From assembly GCA_021734025.1 (NCBI GenBank), contig JAIPJS010000001.1:372001-436000 (forward strand): a stretch of 64,000 bases of DNA, given 5' to 3'. The first letter of the stretch is position 1. Each line of letters begins with the position of its first letter. Position numbers and translations under genes: made by a program. Below the pieces are notes generated by a model, which saw nothing but the letters and a program-made list of their open reading frames with translations, was not told the DNA's origin and ran no database searches. Of the stretch, positions 7,518 to 16,417 are shown piece by piece. This stretch comes from Candidatus Neomarinimicrobiota bacterium. Its GTDB lineage: Bacteria; Fidelibacterota; JAANXI01.

Positions 7518-8897
7518 ATGGAAAATCAGGATTTTTCAGTGCTCGTTGTAGATGACGAACCATACATGGTTAACTTTTTACAGCAAGCGCTAACGAAGAA
7601 AGATTATAAGGTGAAGGGGGTAACCTCGGGCCCCGATGCATTAGAATACCTATTATCAAATTCCATTGATCTCATCCTAACGGACTATAAAATGCCGGAA
7701 ATGCTCGGCATCGAACTGTTGGAAAAAGTTAAAACCAAGTCTCCGGATATCGGTGTTATTATGATGACGGCTTACGGGACGATCGAAAGTGCTGTCAAGG
7801 CGCTAAAACTCGGTGCGGCAGACTATATAACCAAACCCTTTTCCGTTGATGACATTTATCAGGTTATTCAGAATTTTTTTGAATCCGCAGAACAAAAAGA
7901 AAAAAATATATCGGTCCGCGGGGAAGATCGGTTTGGCGAGCTCATCGGGAAAAGCCCACAGATGCAGAAGATTTACCGGACTATTTCCCTGGTGTCCAAC
8001 AGCCGCGCTTCAGTGTTTATACAGGGGCCGAGAGGCACGGGAAAGGAGCTGGTTGCCAGGGCAATTCATTATAATTCCGATCGGGCGGACAAACCGTTTA
8101 TCCGTGTAAATTGTGCTGCGTTGCCGGAATCACTGATGGAAAGTGAACTTTTCGGCCATGAAAAGGGTGCGTTTACCGGTGCCATCCGGAAAAATGTGGG
8201 TAAATTCGAGCTGGCGGATACCGGCACGTTGCTGCTGGACGAGATCACCGAAATGGATATCGGCTTGCAGGCAAAACTGCTGCGGGCCATCCAGGAAAAG
8301 GAGTTTCACCGCGTCGGAGGCGATGAAGAAATTAAAGTGGACGTCCGGATTCTTGCAACTAGCAACCGTGATCTGCAACAGGCGATTGAAGAAGGCCATC
8401 TTCGCGAAGATCTGTATTATCGTTTGAATACCATTCCAATCGTTCTGCCACCCCTCTCGGAACGCCGCGAAGATATTGAGCCGCTGGTCTATCACTTTAT
8501 TGATAAATTCACAGAGGAATATGGCAGCGAGGTGGAGGATATTGAGGACAATGCTATCCGCCGTCTCCTTCAGGAAGAATTCCCGGGCAACGTACGCGAA
8601 CTGGAAAACCGGATACTGCGTGCCACCATCCTTAGCCAGAGCAAGCTGCTGACGGAAGACGTCCTGTTCATAGAGGATCAGGAAACGGATGCGGAGTTGC
8701 ACGGAGTCGTCAACTTTGGTAACCCCGTCACGATTGAAGAGATGGAGCGGGATTTAATTTTGCAAACCCTCGAGTACCACGACTACAGCCGGACGAAAAG
8801 CGCCGAGAGCCTGGGCATCAATGTCCGGACACTCCGGAATAAAATAAACCAGTATAAGGAGGACGGCATAATTTCCGACTCGTTTTTCAGCGACTAG
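7518..8897 (+). CDS. NtrC-family sigma-54-dependent response regulator (flagellar master-activator candidate)
   Basis: A 459-residue activator. The receiver (1-125) has Asp12-Asp13 and phospho-acceptor Asp56 (LTDYKMPEM). The AAA+ domain has a Walker A of the form GPRGTGKE, the sigma-54-contacting loop GAFTGA within SELFGHEKGAFTGA, Walker B LLLDEI, and the arginine-rich VDVRILATSNRDL stretch. A Fis-type helix-turn-helix closes the protein (RTKSAESLGINVRTLRNKI). ATG 7518 has the strong ribosome site AGGAGG at 7502; an upstream in-frame ATG at 7413 lacks one. It resembles FlrC/FlgR/FleR. Five sigma-54 sites in this window are its likely targets. The operon ends at a strong terminator. Confidence 0.9.
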   Translation: MENQDFSVLVVDDEPYMVNFLQQALTKKDYKVKGVTSGPDALEYLLSNSIDLILTDYKMPEMLGIELLEKVKTKSPDIGVIMMTAYGTIESAVKALKLGAADYITKPFSVDDIYQVIQNFFESAEQKEKNISVRGEDRFGELIGKSPQMQKIYRTISLVSNSRASVFIQGPRGTGKELVARAIHYNSDRADKPFIRVNCAALPESLMESELFGHEKGAFTGAIRKNVGKFELADTGTLLLDEITEMDIGLQAKLLRAIQEKEFHRVGGDEEIKVDVRILATSNRDLQQAIEEGHLREDLYYRLNTIPIVLPPLSERREDIEPLVYHFIDKFTEEYGSEVEDIEDNAIRRLLQEEFPGNVRELENRILRATILSQSKLLTEDVLFIEDQETDAELHGVVNFGNPVTIEEMERDLILQTLEYHDYSRTKSAESLGINVRTLRNKINQYKEDGIISDSFFSD

Positions 8898-8934
8898 CGG
8901 AAAAAATCCACGTCCCACCGGCAATATTTTCCAG

Positions 8935-8965
8935 TCCCCATCGACTTTCGTTGATGGGGATTTTT
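8935..8965 (+). terminator. Rho-independent terminator after the NtrC-type gene
   Basis: An 11-bp stem (8935-8945 with 8950-8960, one G-U pair) closed by the loop TTTC is followed directly by five T residues. It lies 37 bases after the stop codon and is the clearest terminator in the window. It separates this operon from the flgB operon. Confidence 0.9.
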
Positions 8966-9042
8966 ATTCCCATCTATTATAAAAACCCGCCAATTCAACA
9001 CTTTCATCCCCTTTTATCTTTGATCTAAAATTTCTGCCCTAA

Positions 9043-9059
9043 TTGGCATAATGATTGTA
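9043..9059 (+). promoter_or_regulatory. Sigma-54 promoter before flgB
   Basis: TTGGCATAATGATTGTA has GG at 9045-9046 and GT (in place of GC) at 9057-9058, with ten bases between. The TTGGCAT half is identical to the sites at 19582 and 45572. Predicted start is near 9069, just before the Shine-Dalgarno of the ATG at 9099. An in-frame ATG at 9051 is inside the promoter and is therefore rejected as the start of flgB. Confidence 0.7.
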
Positions 9060-9098
9060 AAAATACTAACGAGTCAAAAGACCAGGGAACGGAGAACC

Positions 9099-9500
9099 AT
9101 GGCAGAGAGACCTTTTATATCGTCGATTCAAAAACTGATGGGCGCATCAGTTTCTCAGCAACGGGCGGCAGCGAAAAATATCGCAAATCAAAACACCCCC
9201 GGATATCGCCGGATTGAAGTAGACTTCAGGGAAGTCCTCCGGAGCGTTAATAACACACAGACCGTTAAACTCGAAGGGACAAAAGTCCAACACCTCGCGG
9301 CTCTGCGCGATCGCCAGGCAGAACAGGTCAAGGCTGTCGACTCGGGCGATCCCATTGAGGAGGGCAAAGTCAACAATGTGGATTTGGACACGGAAATGGG
9401 CGTCATGGCTAAAACCCAACTCTATTATCAGGTGTTGACACGAGTGATGCGGGGGCGCTTCCAGAAATTAAACAACAGTATTACAGGACAGACAAGGTAA
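9099..9500 (+). CDS. flgB: Flagellar basal-body rod protein FlgB
   Basis: Proximal rod subunit of 133 residues. It has the rod-family N-terminal signature QRAAAKNIANQNTPGYRR and the C-terminal heptad helix VMAKTQLYYQVLTRVMRGRFQKLNNSI. The start at 9099 is set by the ribosome site CGGAG and by the sigma-54 promoter, which excludes the upstream ATG. First gene of the long flgBC-fliEFGHIJ-fliK operon. Confidence 0.95.
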   Translation: MAERPFISSIQKLMGASVSQQRAAAKNIANQNTPGYRRIEVDFREVLRSVNNTQTVKLEGTKVQHLAALRDRQAEQVKAVDSGDPIEEGKVNNVDLDTEMGVMAKTQLYYQVLTRVMRGRFQKLNNSITGQTR

Positions 9501-9515
9501 GAAGGAAAATAGCCA

Positions 9516-10016
9516 ATGAAACTGAACAGTCTGTTTCGCGGTATCGATATCTCGGCAACAGCCCTTCGGGCTCATCGCCGGGGGATGGAGATTGTTTCGG
9601 AAAATATCGCCAACGTGAATACCACACGAACCAAAGATGGAACGCCCTATCAAAAGCAAACGCCGATTTACACGGAATTGGATGCCACCTCTTTTAAAGC
9701 GGTGATGGCCGATACGGTATCCCGGGTTGTCGGAACCCGGTCCGGGCATATTCGCGGTTCCAATACCGGCTCCCTTCCGTCAGAAGAGGGAACAGACGGC
9801 GTTGAAGTAACTGCTCTGCGACCGGCAGATCAGGAATATCGACTAGTCTACGAGCCGAGTCATCCTGATGCTGACCAGCAAGGCTATGTCCGATTTCCTA
9901 AGATTAATATACTAGAAGAAATGGTACAGCTGATGAATATCTCACGCTCGTTTGAGGCTAGCGTTACCGCGATGAACGCAGCCAAAGAAATGTCTCAAAA
10001 GGCGCTGGAGATCTAA
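9516..10016 (+). CDS. flgC: Flagellar basal-body rod protein FlgC
   Basis: Proximal rod protein, 166 residues. The N-terminal signature ENIANVNTTRTKDGTPYQKQ and the C-terminal RSFEASVTAMNAAKEMSQKALEI are typical. The middle has the usual Gly-rich YVRFPKINILEEM stretch before the C-terminal helix. It follows flgB by 15 bases, with the ribosome site AAGGAA, and its stop directly abuts the next ATG. Confidence 0.96.
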   Translation: MKLNSLFRGIDISATALRAHRRGMEIVSENIANVNTTRTKDGTPYQKQTPIYTELDATSFKAVMADTVSRVVGTRSGHIRGSNTGSLPSEEGTDGVEVTALRPADQEYRLVYEPSHPDADQQGYVRFPKINILEEMVQLMNISRSFEASVTAMNAAKEMSQKALEI

Positions 10017-10364
10017 ATGACCGGAAAAATTACCTCGGCGTACCAGCAGTTCAGCCATCGGATTCAGCGGCAACAGGAGTCGCAGCAGCCGCCATCTGTG
10101 CGGCAAAGTAATTCGAAGAACAAGTCTCAGAACTCCGTCCAGTCGGCACCAACCAGCCAGCGCACAGGGGACCAACAACGACAGTTACGTCAGTTACGGG
10201 AGACCGGGACTCTGGAGAACCTGCGAACCATTTTAAGCGAAGATGAGGAGTCTGTTCTGGCCCGGATATTTCCGGAGACGAACACCTCCTATACTGCCGA
10301 TGCACAGAAGCAATCACAAAGAACGAAACCTGCCAAAGGTGGGTTACTGGATCTCAAATACTAA
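10017..10364 (+). CDS. Unknown protein between flgC and fliE
   Basis: A 115-residue protein that I do not recognise. It is rich in Gln, Ser and Arg and looks disordered (RIQRQQESQQPPSVRQSN), apart from one probable helix pair around 60-85, GTLENLRTILSEDEESVLARIFP. No membrane segment or signal peptide is seen. The ATG directly follows the flgC stop, and its own stop overlaps the fliE start (TAATG), so translation is tightly coupled. The place suggests a rod or MS-ring assembly factor, or a chaperone, but nothing in the sequence proves this. Confidence 0.65.
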   Translation: MTGKITSAYQQFSHRIQRQQESQQPPSVRQSNSKNKSQNSVQSAPTSQRTGDQQRQLRQLRETGTLENLRTILSEDEESVLARIFPETNTSYTADAQKQSQRTKPAKGGLLDLKY

Positions 10365-10684
10365 TGAGGAACATCAACCTGATATATAACCAGCTCAATG
10401 CCAATAACCAGATTCGCAATCTGGAAAGACGGGCGAATTTCGATGAGATGGATCAGGCCCAGTCTCAATCATTCAAAAATGTACTGTCAGATGCGCTATC
10501 TCAGGTTGACACTATGCAAAAAGAGGCGGATGAGATCGTTTTTGATTTCTCGGCCGGAAAAGTAGAAAATGTCCATGATGTCATGGTTGCACTTCGGAAA
10601 GCGGATATCAGTCTGAAAATGGCCATCGAAGTACGGAACCGGCTGATGGACGGATATCGTGAAATTATGAACCTCAGGTTTTAG
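10364..10684 (+). CDS. fliE: Flagellar hook-basal body protein FliE
   Basis: MS-ring to rod adaptor, 106 residues. The family core is visible: SFKNVLSDALSQVDTMQKEAD and the C-terminal VHDVMVALRKADISLKMAIEVRNRLMDGYREIMNLRF, which packs with the rod and is needed to open the export gate. It starts on the stop codon of the preceding gene. Confidence 0.95.
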   Translation: MRNINLIYNQLNANNQIRNLERRANFDEMDQAQSQSFKNVLSDALSQVDTMQKEADEIVFDFSAGKVENVHDVMVALRKADISLKMAIEVRNRLMDGYREIMNLRF

Positions 10685-10694
10685 CCACAGGTAG

Positions 10695-12251
10695 ATGCCA
10701 ATGTTTCAGGGATTACTCTCACAGATCCAGGACGGTCTTGCCGACTTACCGCTCCGCAGTAAAATCACCATGGGAATTATGTTTGTAGTCGTTATCACCG
10801 CATTCATTCTCGTTATCTCCTGGCTTAACAAACCGGATTATCGGGTACTTTACAGCAGCCTCGCGTCAGAGGATGCGGGTAAGGTCGTCGAATATCTGCA
10901 GGAACAAAACGTCAAATACAAATACGATCATGCCGGCAGCACCATCATGGTGCCGAGCAACCGGGTGTACGATATGCGGCTACAGCTTGCCAACGCCGGT
11001 ATTCCCAATGATGGCGTTATCGGCTACGAAATTTTTGACGAAAACAATTTTGGAATGACCGAGTATGTGCAACAGGTGAACTACAAGCGCGCACTCGAAG
11101 GCGAGCTTCAGCGTACCGTACAGCAGATGAATGAGGTTGAAGCCGCCCGGGTCCACCTTGTCTTGCCCAAGGAAGCTATTTTCAAGGAAGATCAGGGTGA
11201 GCCGACCGCAGCAGTTATCCTGAAACTGAAGTCGCATTCAAGGCTGGATAACAGTCAAATAGAAGGGATTCAGTATCTGGTGGCTAACAGCGTGGAAAAC
11301 CTGGAAGCCCAGTCGGTTTCAATATTGGATGCCTCCGGTAATCTTCTGACGGAAACCGGAAGCGACCGGGAAGGCGTCTCCCAGGCTACAACGCAATACT
11401 CAAATCAGAAAAAAATAGAAGAATATCTCAGCCAAAAAGCCCAGAGCATGCTGGATGGTGTATTGGGATATGGTCGATCTATTGTACGTGTAACCGCGGA
11501 CATAAACTTTGAACAGATTCAAAAGACCGAAGAGATCTACGACCCTGACAGTCAGGTAATCCGGAGCGAAGAACGGATTGAGTCTGCATCCATGGGAGTC
11601 GATACCTCCAGTAGCCAGCAGGAGCATCTCATTACTAATTACGAGATGAATAAAACGGTGCAAAGCGTGATGAATGAGGTGGGGGATATTAAACGGCTGC
11701 ATGTGGCAGTGCTGATAGATGGTACCTATCAGGAAGGCGAGGATGGCGAGCGGCATTATCAACCAAGGGAGCAGCAAGAGTTGCAACGGCTTGAGCGCAT
11801 CGTGAAGGCGGCAGTTGGCTTTAATCAGCCCCGTGGCGACCAGTTCGAAATCTCGAATCTCCAGTTTGACCTCTCCGATTATGAGCAGCAGGAAGAGCAG
11901 TTTGCCGTGATGCAACGGCGGCAATTCTGGGAAAATTTATTGAACAAAGGCCTCAGTGTCGGCCTGGTAGTGTTTTTCCTGTTTCTGCTGCGAAATGTGG
12001 TGAAACGCTCCAAAGTCATCATCGGAGAAATGCCATTCCAGAGTTCACGCCCGAGAAAATACAGCAGCAGTAGTGGCGCCTCACAGAAACAATTTACGAA
12101 GAAAAAACGCCGGGATCTGCCGGACTTCGAGATAGAAATGGATGATGAGGTCCTGGAAAAAACCCAGATGCAGGAAGCGATACGAAACTATTCGGAAGAA
12201 AATCCACAACAGGTAACCAGCCTGATTCGCAGCTGGTTAGTTGAGGAATAG
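10695..12251 (+). CDS. fliF: Flagellar MS-ring protein FliF
   Basis: Inner-membrane ring protein, 518 residues. The first membrane segment is at about 25-45 (IMFVVVITAFILVISWL). The periplasmic ring-building motifs include YRVLYSSLASEDAGKVVEYL, MTEYVQQVNYKRALEGELQRTV and ARVHLVLPKEAIF. The second membrane segment is at about 418-435, followed by a cytoplasmic tail ending in RSWLVEE, the FliG-binding region. Length is close to the family average. Confidence 0.97.
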   Translation: MPMFQGLLSQIQDGLADLPLRSKITMGIMFVVVITAFILVISWLNKPDYRVLYSSLASEDAGKVVEYLQEQNVKYKYDHAGSTIMVPSNRVYDMRLQLANAGIPNDGVIGYEIFDENNFGMTEYVQQVNYKRALEGELQRTVQQMNEVEAARVHLVLPKEAIFKEDQGEPTAAVILKLKSHSRLDNSQIEGIQYLVANSVENLEAQSVSILDASGNLLTETGSDREGVSQATTQYSNQKKIEEYLSQKAQSMLDGVLGYGRSIVRVTADINFEQIQKTEEIYDPDSQVIRSEERIESASMGVDTSSSQQEHLITNYEMNKTVQSVMNEVGDIKRLHVAVLIDGTYQEGEDGERHYQPREQQELQRLERIVKAAVGFNQPRGDQFEISNLQFDLSDYEQQEEQFAVMQRRQFWENLLNKGLSVGLVVFFLFLLRNVVKRSKVIIGEMPFQSSRPRKYSSSSGASQKQFTKKKRRDLPDFEIEMDDEVLEKTQMQEAIRNYSEENPQQVTSLIRSWLVEE

Positions 12252-12256
12252 AGCAT

Positions 12257-13282
12257 ATGTCAGAGAAATCCGTACGGACACAGGATAGCACAATTATTGG
12301 CCCAAAGAAGGCCGCAATTCTGCTGGTGGCACTTGGAAGCCAAACGTCTTCCAAGGTCTTCCAGCAGTTACATCCGGATGAAGTAGAGCTTTTAACAAAA
12401 GAGATTTCTAAGCTGGAAAATGTGTCATCCAGTGTACTCCAGGGTGTGACCCAGGAATTTTATCAGATGGTCCGGGCTCAGGAGTATATTGCCGCTGGCG
12501 GTATGGATTATGCCCAGGAAGTCCTGGAAAAGGCGTTGGGCCCGGATAAGGCGATGGACATCCTCCACCGCATCAGAAGATCCCTGCAGGTTAAGGGGTT
12601 CAATGTGTTGAAGGAGGTCGACCCGAACCAGTTGTTGAGTTTTATCCAGAAGGAACATCCACAGACCATCGCCCTGGTGCTCACACAGATTGAACCGGAT
12701 CAGGCTGCTTCACTGTTGGCTGACCTGCCCATTGATTTACAGGAAGAGGTGCTGTTTCGGTTTGCGACGATGGACAGCGTTTCCCAGGATATGGTCAAAG
12801 AAGTGGAGACTATTTTGGAATCGCGGATCGACTTCTCCCAGGGCGGAGAGAAGTTAGGCGGTGTCAAGCCGACTGCCGAAATCCTGAATATGCTGGGGCG
12901 GAGCTCGGAGAAAAAGATCCTGGAATCAATTGCGCAGGAAGAACCGGAACTGGCGACCGAAATCAAAAATCTCATGTTCGTGTTTGAAGACATTGTACTC
13001 CTGGACGATCGTTCGATACAGCGCGTGCTGAAGGAGATCGATACCCAGGAATTAACACTGGCGCTCAAAGCAGTCAGCGACGATGTGAAATCGCGTATTC
13101 TGCAGAATATGTCACAGCGGGCCGCCGAGATGATCGAAGAGGAAATGGAATTTATGGGGCCGGTTCGGTTGAGTGAAGTAGAAAGCGCCCAGCGACAGAT
13201 TATCGAGGTGATCCTACGTCTGGATGAAGAAGGGGAGATCGTAATCTCCTCCGGAACGGTGGCCGATGAAATTATCGAATAA
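12257..13282 (+). CDS. fliG: Flagellar motor switch protein FliG
   Basis: Rotor protein that couples MotA to torque, 341 residues. The N-terminal domain binds FliF (KKAAILLVALGSQTSSKVFQQL). The middle domain carries the EHPQT motif (IQKEHPQTIALVL). The C-terminal domain has the charged torque helix FEDIVLLDDRSIQRVLKEID and RILQNMSQRAAEMIEEEMEF. All charged positions expected to interact with the stator look present. It overlaps fliH by 17 bases. Confidence 0.97.
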   Translation: MSEKSVRTQDSTIIGPKKAAILLVALGSQTSSKVFQQLHPDEVELLTKEISKLENVSSSVLQGVTQEFYQMVRAQEYIAAGGMDYAQEVLEKALGPDKAMDILHRIRRSLQVKGFNVLKEVDPNQLLSFIQKEHPQTIALVLTQIEPDQAASLLADLPIDLQEEVLFRFATMDSVSQDMVKEVETILESRIDFSQGGEKLGGVKPTAEILNMLGRSSEKKILESIAQEEPELATEIKNLMFVFEDIVLLDDRSIQRVLKEIDTQELTLALKAVSDDVKSRILQNMSQRAAEMIEEEMEFMGPVRLSEVESAQRQIIEVILRLDEEGEIVISSGTVADEIIE

Positions 13283-13997
13283 CACCATCTCCCTGGGCAC
13301 GGACCAACCCGTCATCGCAATCCACACTGGTGACTTCCGTCCTGAGCCGGACTCCAGCCATGCCGATCAGCATGCGCCGGAGCCGGATGAATTGCCCTTA
13401 ACGGATTTCGAACGAAATATGGATCGCCTGTACAATATGGAAGATCAGGCTGGCCTGTCTGACATCCTGGCTCAACTGGAAAACAATTACAAAGGTGAAC
13501 GGGAAAACATCTACCAGTCCGGATATAACGCCGGGTATGAAGCCGGGAAAAGTGCCATGGAGAACCAATACCGCGAAGACGTGACGGCGCTAAAGGACGT
13601 GATGACAGGACTTGCCGAAAGCCGGTGGCGCCTGGAGAAAGAGGCAGAACTAAACCTGATTGAGTTGGTGCTCAGGATTTCACGGCGAGTCATTAACAGC
13701 GAGTTGCACAATGACAAAACAAAGATTGAAAATGTCATCAGGGAAACAATACACCAGATTGAGCAGGATGAAGTCCTGGAAATTCTCCTGAATCCGGACG
13801 ACCATGAGTATATTATTTATCAGTCGGCGATTTTGGAGGAGTTGCCAAACGAAGTGAAGGTGAAAAAAGTAACTACGATGAACCGTGGCGGATGTATCGT
13901 GAATACCAATATGGAATCCATCGACGCGACAGTGGAGACCAAACTGGAGCAAATTGCAGGCAGCCTTTATGCCAATTTACCCGGTGATGAGGAATAA
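13266..13997 (+). CDS. fliH: Flagellar export regulator FliH
   Basis: Cytoplasmic regulator that dimerises and holds the FliI ATPase, 243 residues. It has the Gly-zipper-like GYNAGYEAGKSAMENQ segment near 88-103, a long helical region and the C-terminal V/H-ATPase-subunit-E-like part (ISRRVINSELHNDK, LNPDDHEYI, GGCIVNTNMESIDATVETKLEQI). The N-terminal 80 residues are variable, as usual. It overlaps fliG and lies 6 bases before fliI. Confidence 0.93.
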   Translation: MKLSNNTISLGTDQPVIAIHTGDFRPEPDSSHADQHAPEPDELPLTDFERNMDRLYNMEDQAGLSDILAQLENNYKGERENIYQSGYNAGYEAGKSAMENQYREDVTALKDVMTGLAESRWRLEKEAELNLIELVLRISRRVINSELHNDKTKIENVIRETIHQIEQDEVLEILLNPDDHEYIIYQSAILEELPNEVKVKKVTTMNRGGCIVNTNMESIDATVETKLEQIAGSLYANLPGDEE

Positions 13998-14003
13998 ATA
14001 CTG

Positions 14004-15317
14004 ATGCATACCCATTTATTAGACATTGTGGATTCAACGCCAATTATTCAGCGGCGTGGCCGGGTTCGCAGGATTGTAGGCCAGGTGGTTGAGGCCACCG
14101 GCCCCAGGGCATCTGTGGGACAGACGTGTAACATCCTGGCGCAACACAGTGGGAAAACCATCACAGCCGAGGTGGTCGGCTTTCGCGAAGATCAGGTGCT
14201 CCTTGTGCCGTATGCCGACGTCAACGGGATCTCGTCTGACGATATTGTCACTATTAATTCTAATTCTACGGAAATTCCGGTCGGTGAACAGCTCCTCGGC
14301 CGGGTGCTGAACGGCCTGGGACATCCCATAGATGGAAAAGGGCCGATCATCGGCAGTGCTATGCAACCGATCCATAACGACCCGCCTGAACCTCTGGACC
14401 GGACAAGAATAACCAAACCACTGCTGACAGGTATTCGAGCAATTGATATGTTTTTGACCTGCGGTCGAGGGCAGCGGGTCGGCATCTTTGCAGGAAGTGG
14501 CGTAGGGAAGAGCGTGCTCCTGGGCATGGTTGCCAGAAATACCTCTGCTGACGTTAATGTAATAGCCCTGATTGGTGAACGTGGGCGCGAAGTCCGGGAT
14601 TTTATCGAAAAAGATCTGGGCGAGGAAGGTCTGAAGCGTTCGGTGGTCATTGCCGTGACCTCCGATCAGGCGCCCTTAATCAGGATCAAGGGAAGCCTGA
14701 TCGCCACAACTATTGCAGAATATTTCCGCGACCGGGGACAAAATGTGATGCTGATGATGGATTCGGTTACCCGTGTCGCGATGGCGCAACGGGAAATTGG
14801 TCTCTCCGTTGGGGAGCTGCCGGCATCCAAGGGATATACACCATCGGTTTTCGGTATGCTACCAAAATTGCTTGAGCGAGCCGGTGCTGCCGGGCAGGGA
14901 AGTATCACCGGAATGTACACGGTACTGGTGGAAGGCGATGATATGAATGATCCGGTCGCTGATACCGTCAGATCCATCCTGGATGGGCACATCATTCTCT
15001 CCCGGAAACTGGCATCGCTGGGACACTACCCCGCCATCGATGTATTGCAAAGTGTCAGCCGGGTCATGATTGATGTGGTAAACGAGGACCACCGGAAACT
15101 GGCGAACCGTCTTGTTGAGGTTCTGGCGACATATGAGGAAGCCGAAGATTTGATTAATATCGGAGCCTATGTCAAGGGGAGTAATCCCCGTATCGACCGT
15201 TCTATCGCCCTTATCGATGATTTGAAGGATCTTTTACAGCAAGATATCGATGAGATGGTGGACTTCGACAAATCACTGCAACGGATGCAGGAAATCCTCG
15301 GGAGCGCGACAGCATGA
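14004..15317 (+). CDS. fliI: Flagellar export ATPase FliI
   Basis: F1-beta-like ATPase of the flagellar type III export apparatus, 437 residues. Walker A is GIFAGSGVGKSVLLG; the family signature ALIGERGREVRDF follows; Walker B is MLMMDSVTR, then RVAMAQREIGL and PASKGYTPSVF. The C-terminal part ends in helices that bind chaperones. Length and motifs are complete. fliJ starts within the last four bases. Confidence 0.98.
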   Translation: MHTHLLDIVDSTPIIQRRGRVRRIVGQVVEATGPRASVGQTCNILAQHSGKTITAEVVGFREDQVLLVPYADVNGISSDDIVTINSNSTEIPVGEQLLGRVLNGLGHPIDGKGPIIGSAMQPIHNDPPEPLDRTRITKPLLTGIRAIDMFLTCGRGQRVGIFAGSGVGKSVLLGMVARNTSADVNVIALIGERGREVRDFIEKDLGEEGLKRSVVIAVTSDQAPLIRIKGSLIATTIAEYFRDRGQNVMLMMDSVTRVAMAQREIGLSVGELPASKGYTPSVFGMLPKLLERAGAAGQGSITGMYTVLVEGDDMNDPVADTVRSILDGHIILSRKLASLGHYPAIDVLQSVSRVMIDVVNEDHRKLANRLVEVLATYEEAEDLINIGAYVKGSNPRIDRSIALIDDLKDLLQQDIDEMVDFDKSLQRMQEILGSATA

Positions 15318-15766
15318 GTAAGCATCAATTCAGGCTCCAAAAGGTGTTGAAAGCCAAAGAAATCAAGAAAAAGGTCGAACAGCGGAAACTGGCCGAGCGG
15401 CAACAGGACCTTGAGACTGAGGAGTTGGAATTGAAGGAATTGAAACAGACGGAACAGGAGTTTTTGAGCAAATTGAGGCAAAAGCGGTTGAAGCCGACCC
15501 GGGGACATGAAATCCGTAACGATTCCGCCTATCAACGGCAAGTGCAAAAATATGTGGAGCAGCAGGATAAAAAGGTGGCTTCAGCGCAGCAGGAGGTTGA
15601 GGAGCAGAGAGAAACCCTCATTGACGCAACCCAGGAAACCGAGATGCTTGATAAATTAAAAGAACAGGATTACCAAAAATATTTACAGCGCGTCAACAAA
15701 CATGAACAAAAACGGGTAGACGAACTTTCACAATTTGAACCTTTCAGGAAGGATCGCGACGAGTAG
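15314..15766 (+). CDS. fliJ: Flagellar export protein FliJ
   Basis: A 150-residue, nearly all-helical coiled-coil protein (KVEQRKLAERQQDLETEELE), the stalk-like partner of FliI and FlhA and an escort for export chaperones. The FliJ family has low sequence conservation, so the call rests on coiled-coil character, length and position directly after fliI (ATGA overlap). Confidence 0.88.
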   Translation: MSKHQFRLQKVLKAKEIKKKVEQRKLAERQQDLETEELELKELKQTEQEFLSKLRQKRLKPTRGHEIRNDSAYQRQVQKYVEQQDKKVASAQQEVEEQRETLIDATQETEMLDKLKEQDYQKYLQRVNKHEQKRVDELSQFEPFRKDRDE

Positions 15767-15769
15767 CGT

Positions 15770-16417
15770 ATGGCACCACAGCAGGAAACCGAAAACTTAC
15801 CAGCCGTAGCCGAGGGAAAAAAGAAGTCCGGCATCCTGAAATGGGTCCTGATAATTTTAGGATCATTTGTCATCTCCTATGCCGGGAGTCTCGCATGGAT
15901 AGTATACGTTGAAAACCCAGCGCAGCAAGAAGCCGCAGTGGAAACGGTCGCAGCTGATTCACCCGAAATAGAGGAAACCGGTGAATCCATATCCAATAAA
16001 ACTGTGGCACCTGAATCGGAAGCGCAGCCCAAACCGGAAAATATGTCAGAAACTGTTCAGCAGGACAGTAATGCCGGACAACCAGCGCAGATAGAGCAGC
16101 AGGAACAGTCACCGGAACCGCAACCGGCCATGAGATATCAGGAATACCAGCCTGAGCAAGAAATCGCAGGTCAGGAACCGCCCACGACCGAATCCCAAAA
16201 ACCCCCGAAGGACTATAAAAAATTAGCAAAAATTTACAGCCAGATGGATGCCGGCGCAGCCGCACAGATTTTGGCACGGATGGATGACAAAACTGTTGTA
16301 GGGATTTTAAATCAAATGCGGGACCGAAATGCCGCGGAACTATTGACGGCATTCAGTGCAACCCGGGCAGCAAGATTAAGCCAGGAACTCAGCCAATTCC
16401 CGACCAATAATTTATGA
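15770..16417 (+). CDS. MotE-like membrane protein (MgtE-N-type C-terminal domain)
   Basis: A 215-residue protein with a short cytoplasmic N-terminus, one membrane segment at about 23-45 (WVLIILGSFVISYAGSLAWIVYV), a disordered linker rich in Pro, Glu and Gln, and a helical C-terminal domain of MgtE-N type (LAKIYSQMDAGAAAQILARMDDKTVVGILNQMRDRNAAELL). MotE proteins of this plan act as periplasmic chaperones for MotC or assist stator or switch assembly; the resemblance is in architecture and in the MgtE-N-like helices. It sits between fliJ and fliK, as in many flagellar operons, and overlaps fliK by four bases. Confidence 0.75.
   Translation: MAPQQETENLPAVAEGKKKSGILKWVLIILGSFVISYAGSLAWIVYVENPAQQEAAVETVAADSPEIEETGESISNKTVAPESEAQPKPENMSETVQQDSNAGQPAQIEQQEQSPEPQPAMRYQEYQPEQEIAGQEPPTTESQKPPKDYKKLAKIYSQMDAGAAAQILARMDDKTVVGILNQMRDRNAAELLTAFSATRAARLSQELSQFPTNNL

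Noticed and set aside
8898-9042. Small RNA or riboswitch between the NtrC-type gene and flgB
   Set aside because: Apart from the terminator at 8935-8965 no conserved fold was seen; the rest is AT-rich promoter-type sequence.
9051-9098. N-terminal extension of flgB from ATG 9051
   Set aside because: It starts inside the sigma-54 promoter; the ATG at 9099 has a ribosome site and gives the normal FlgB start.
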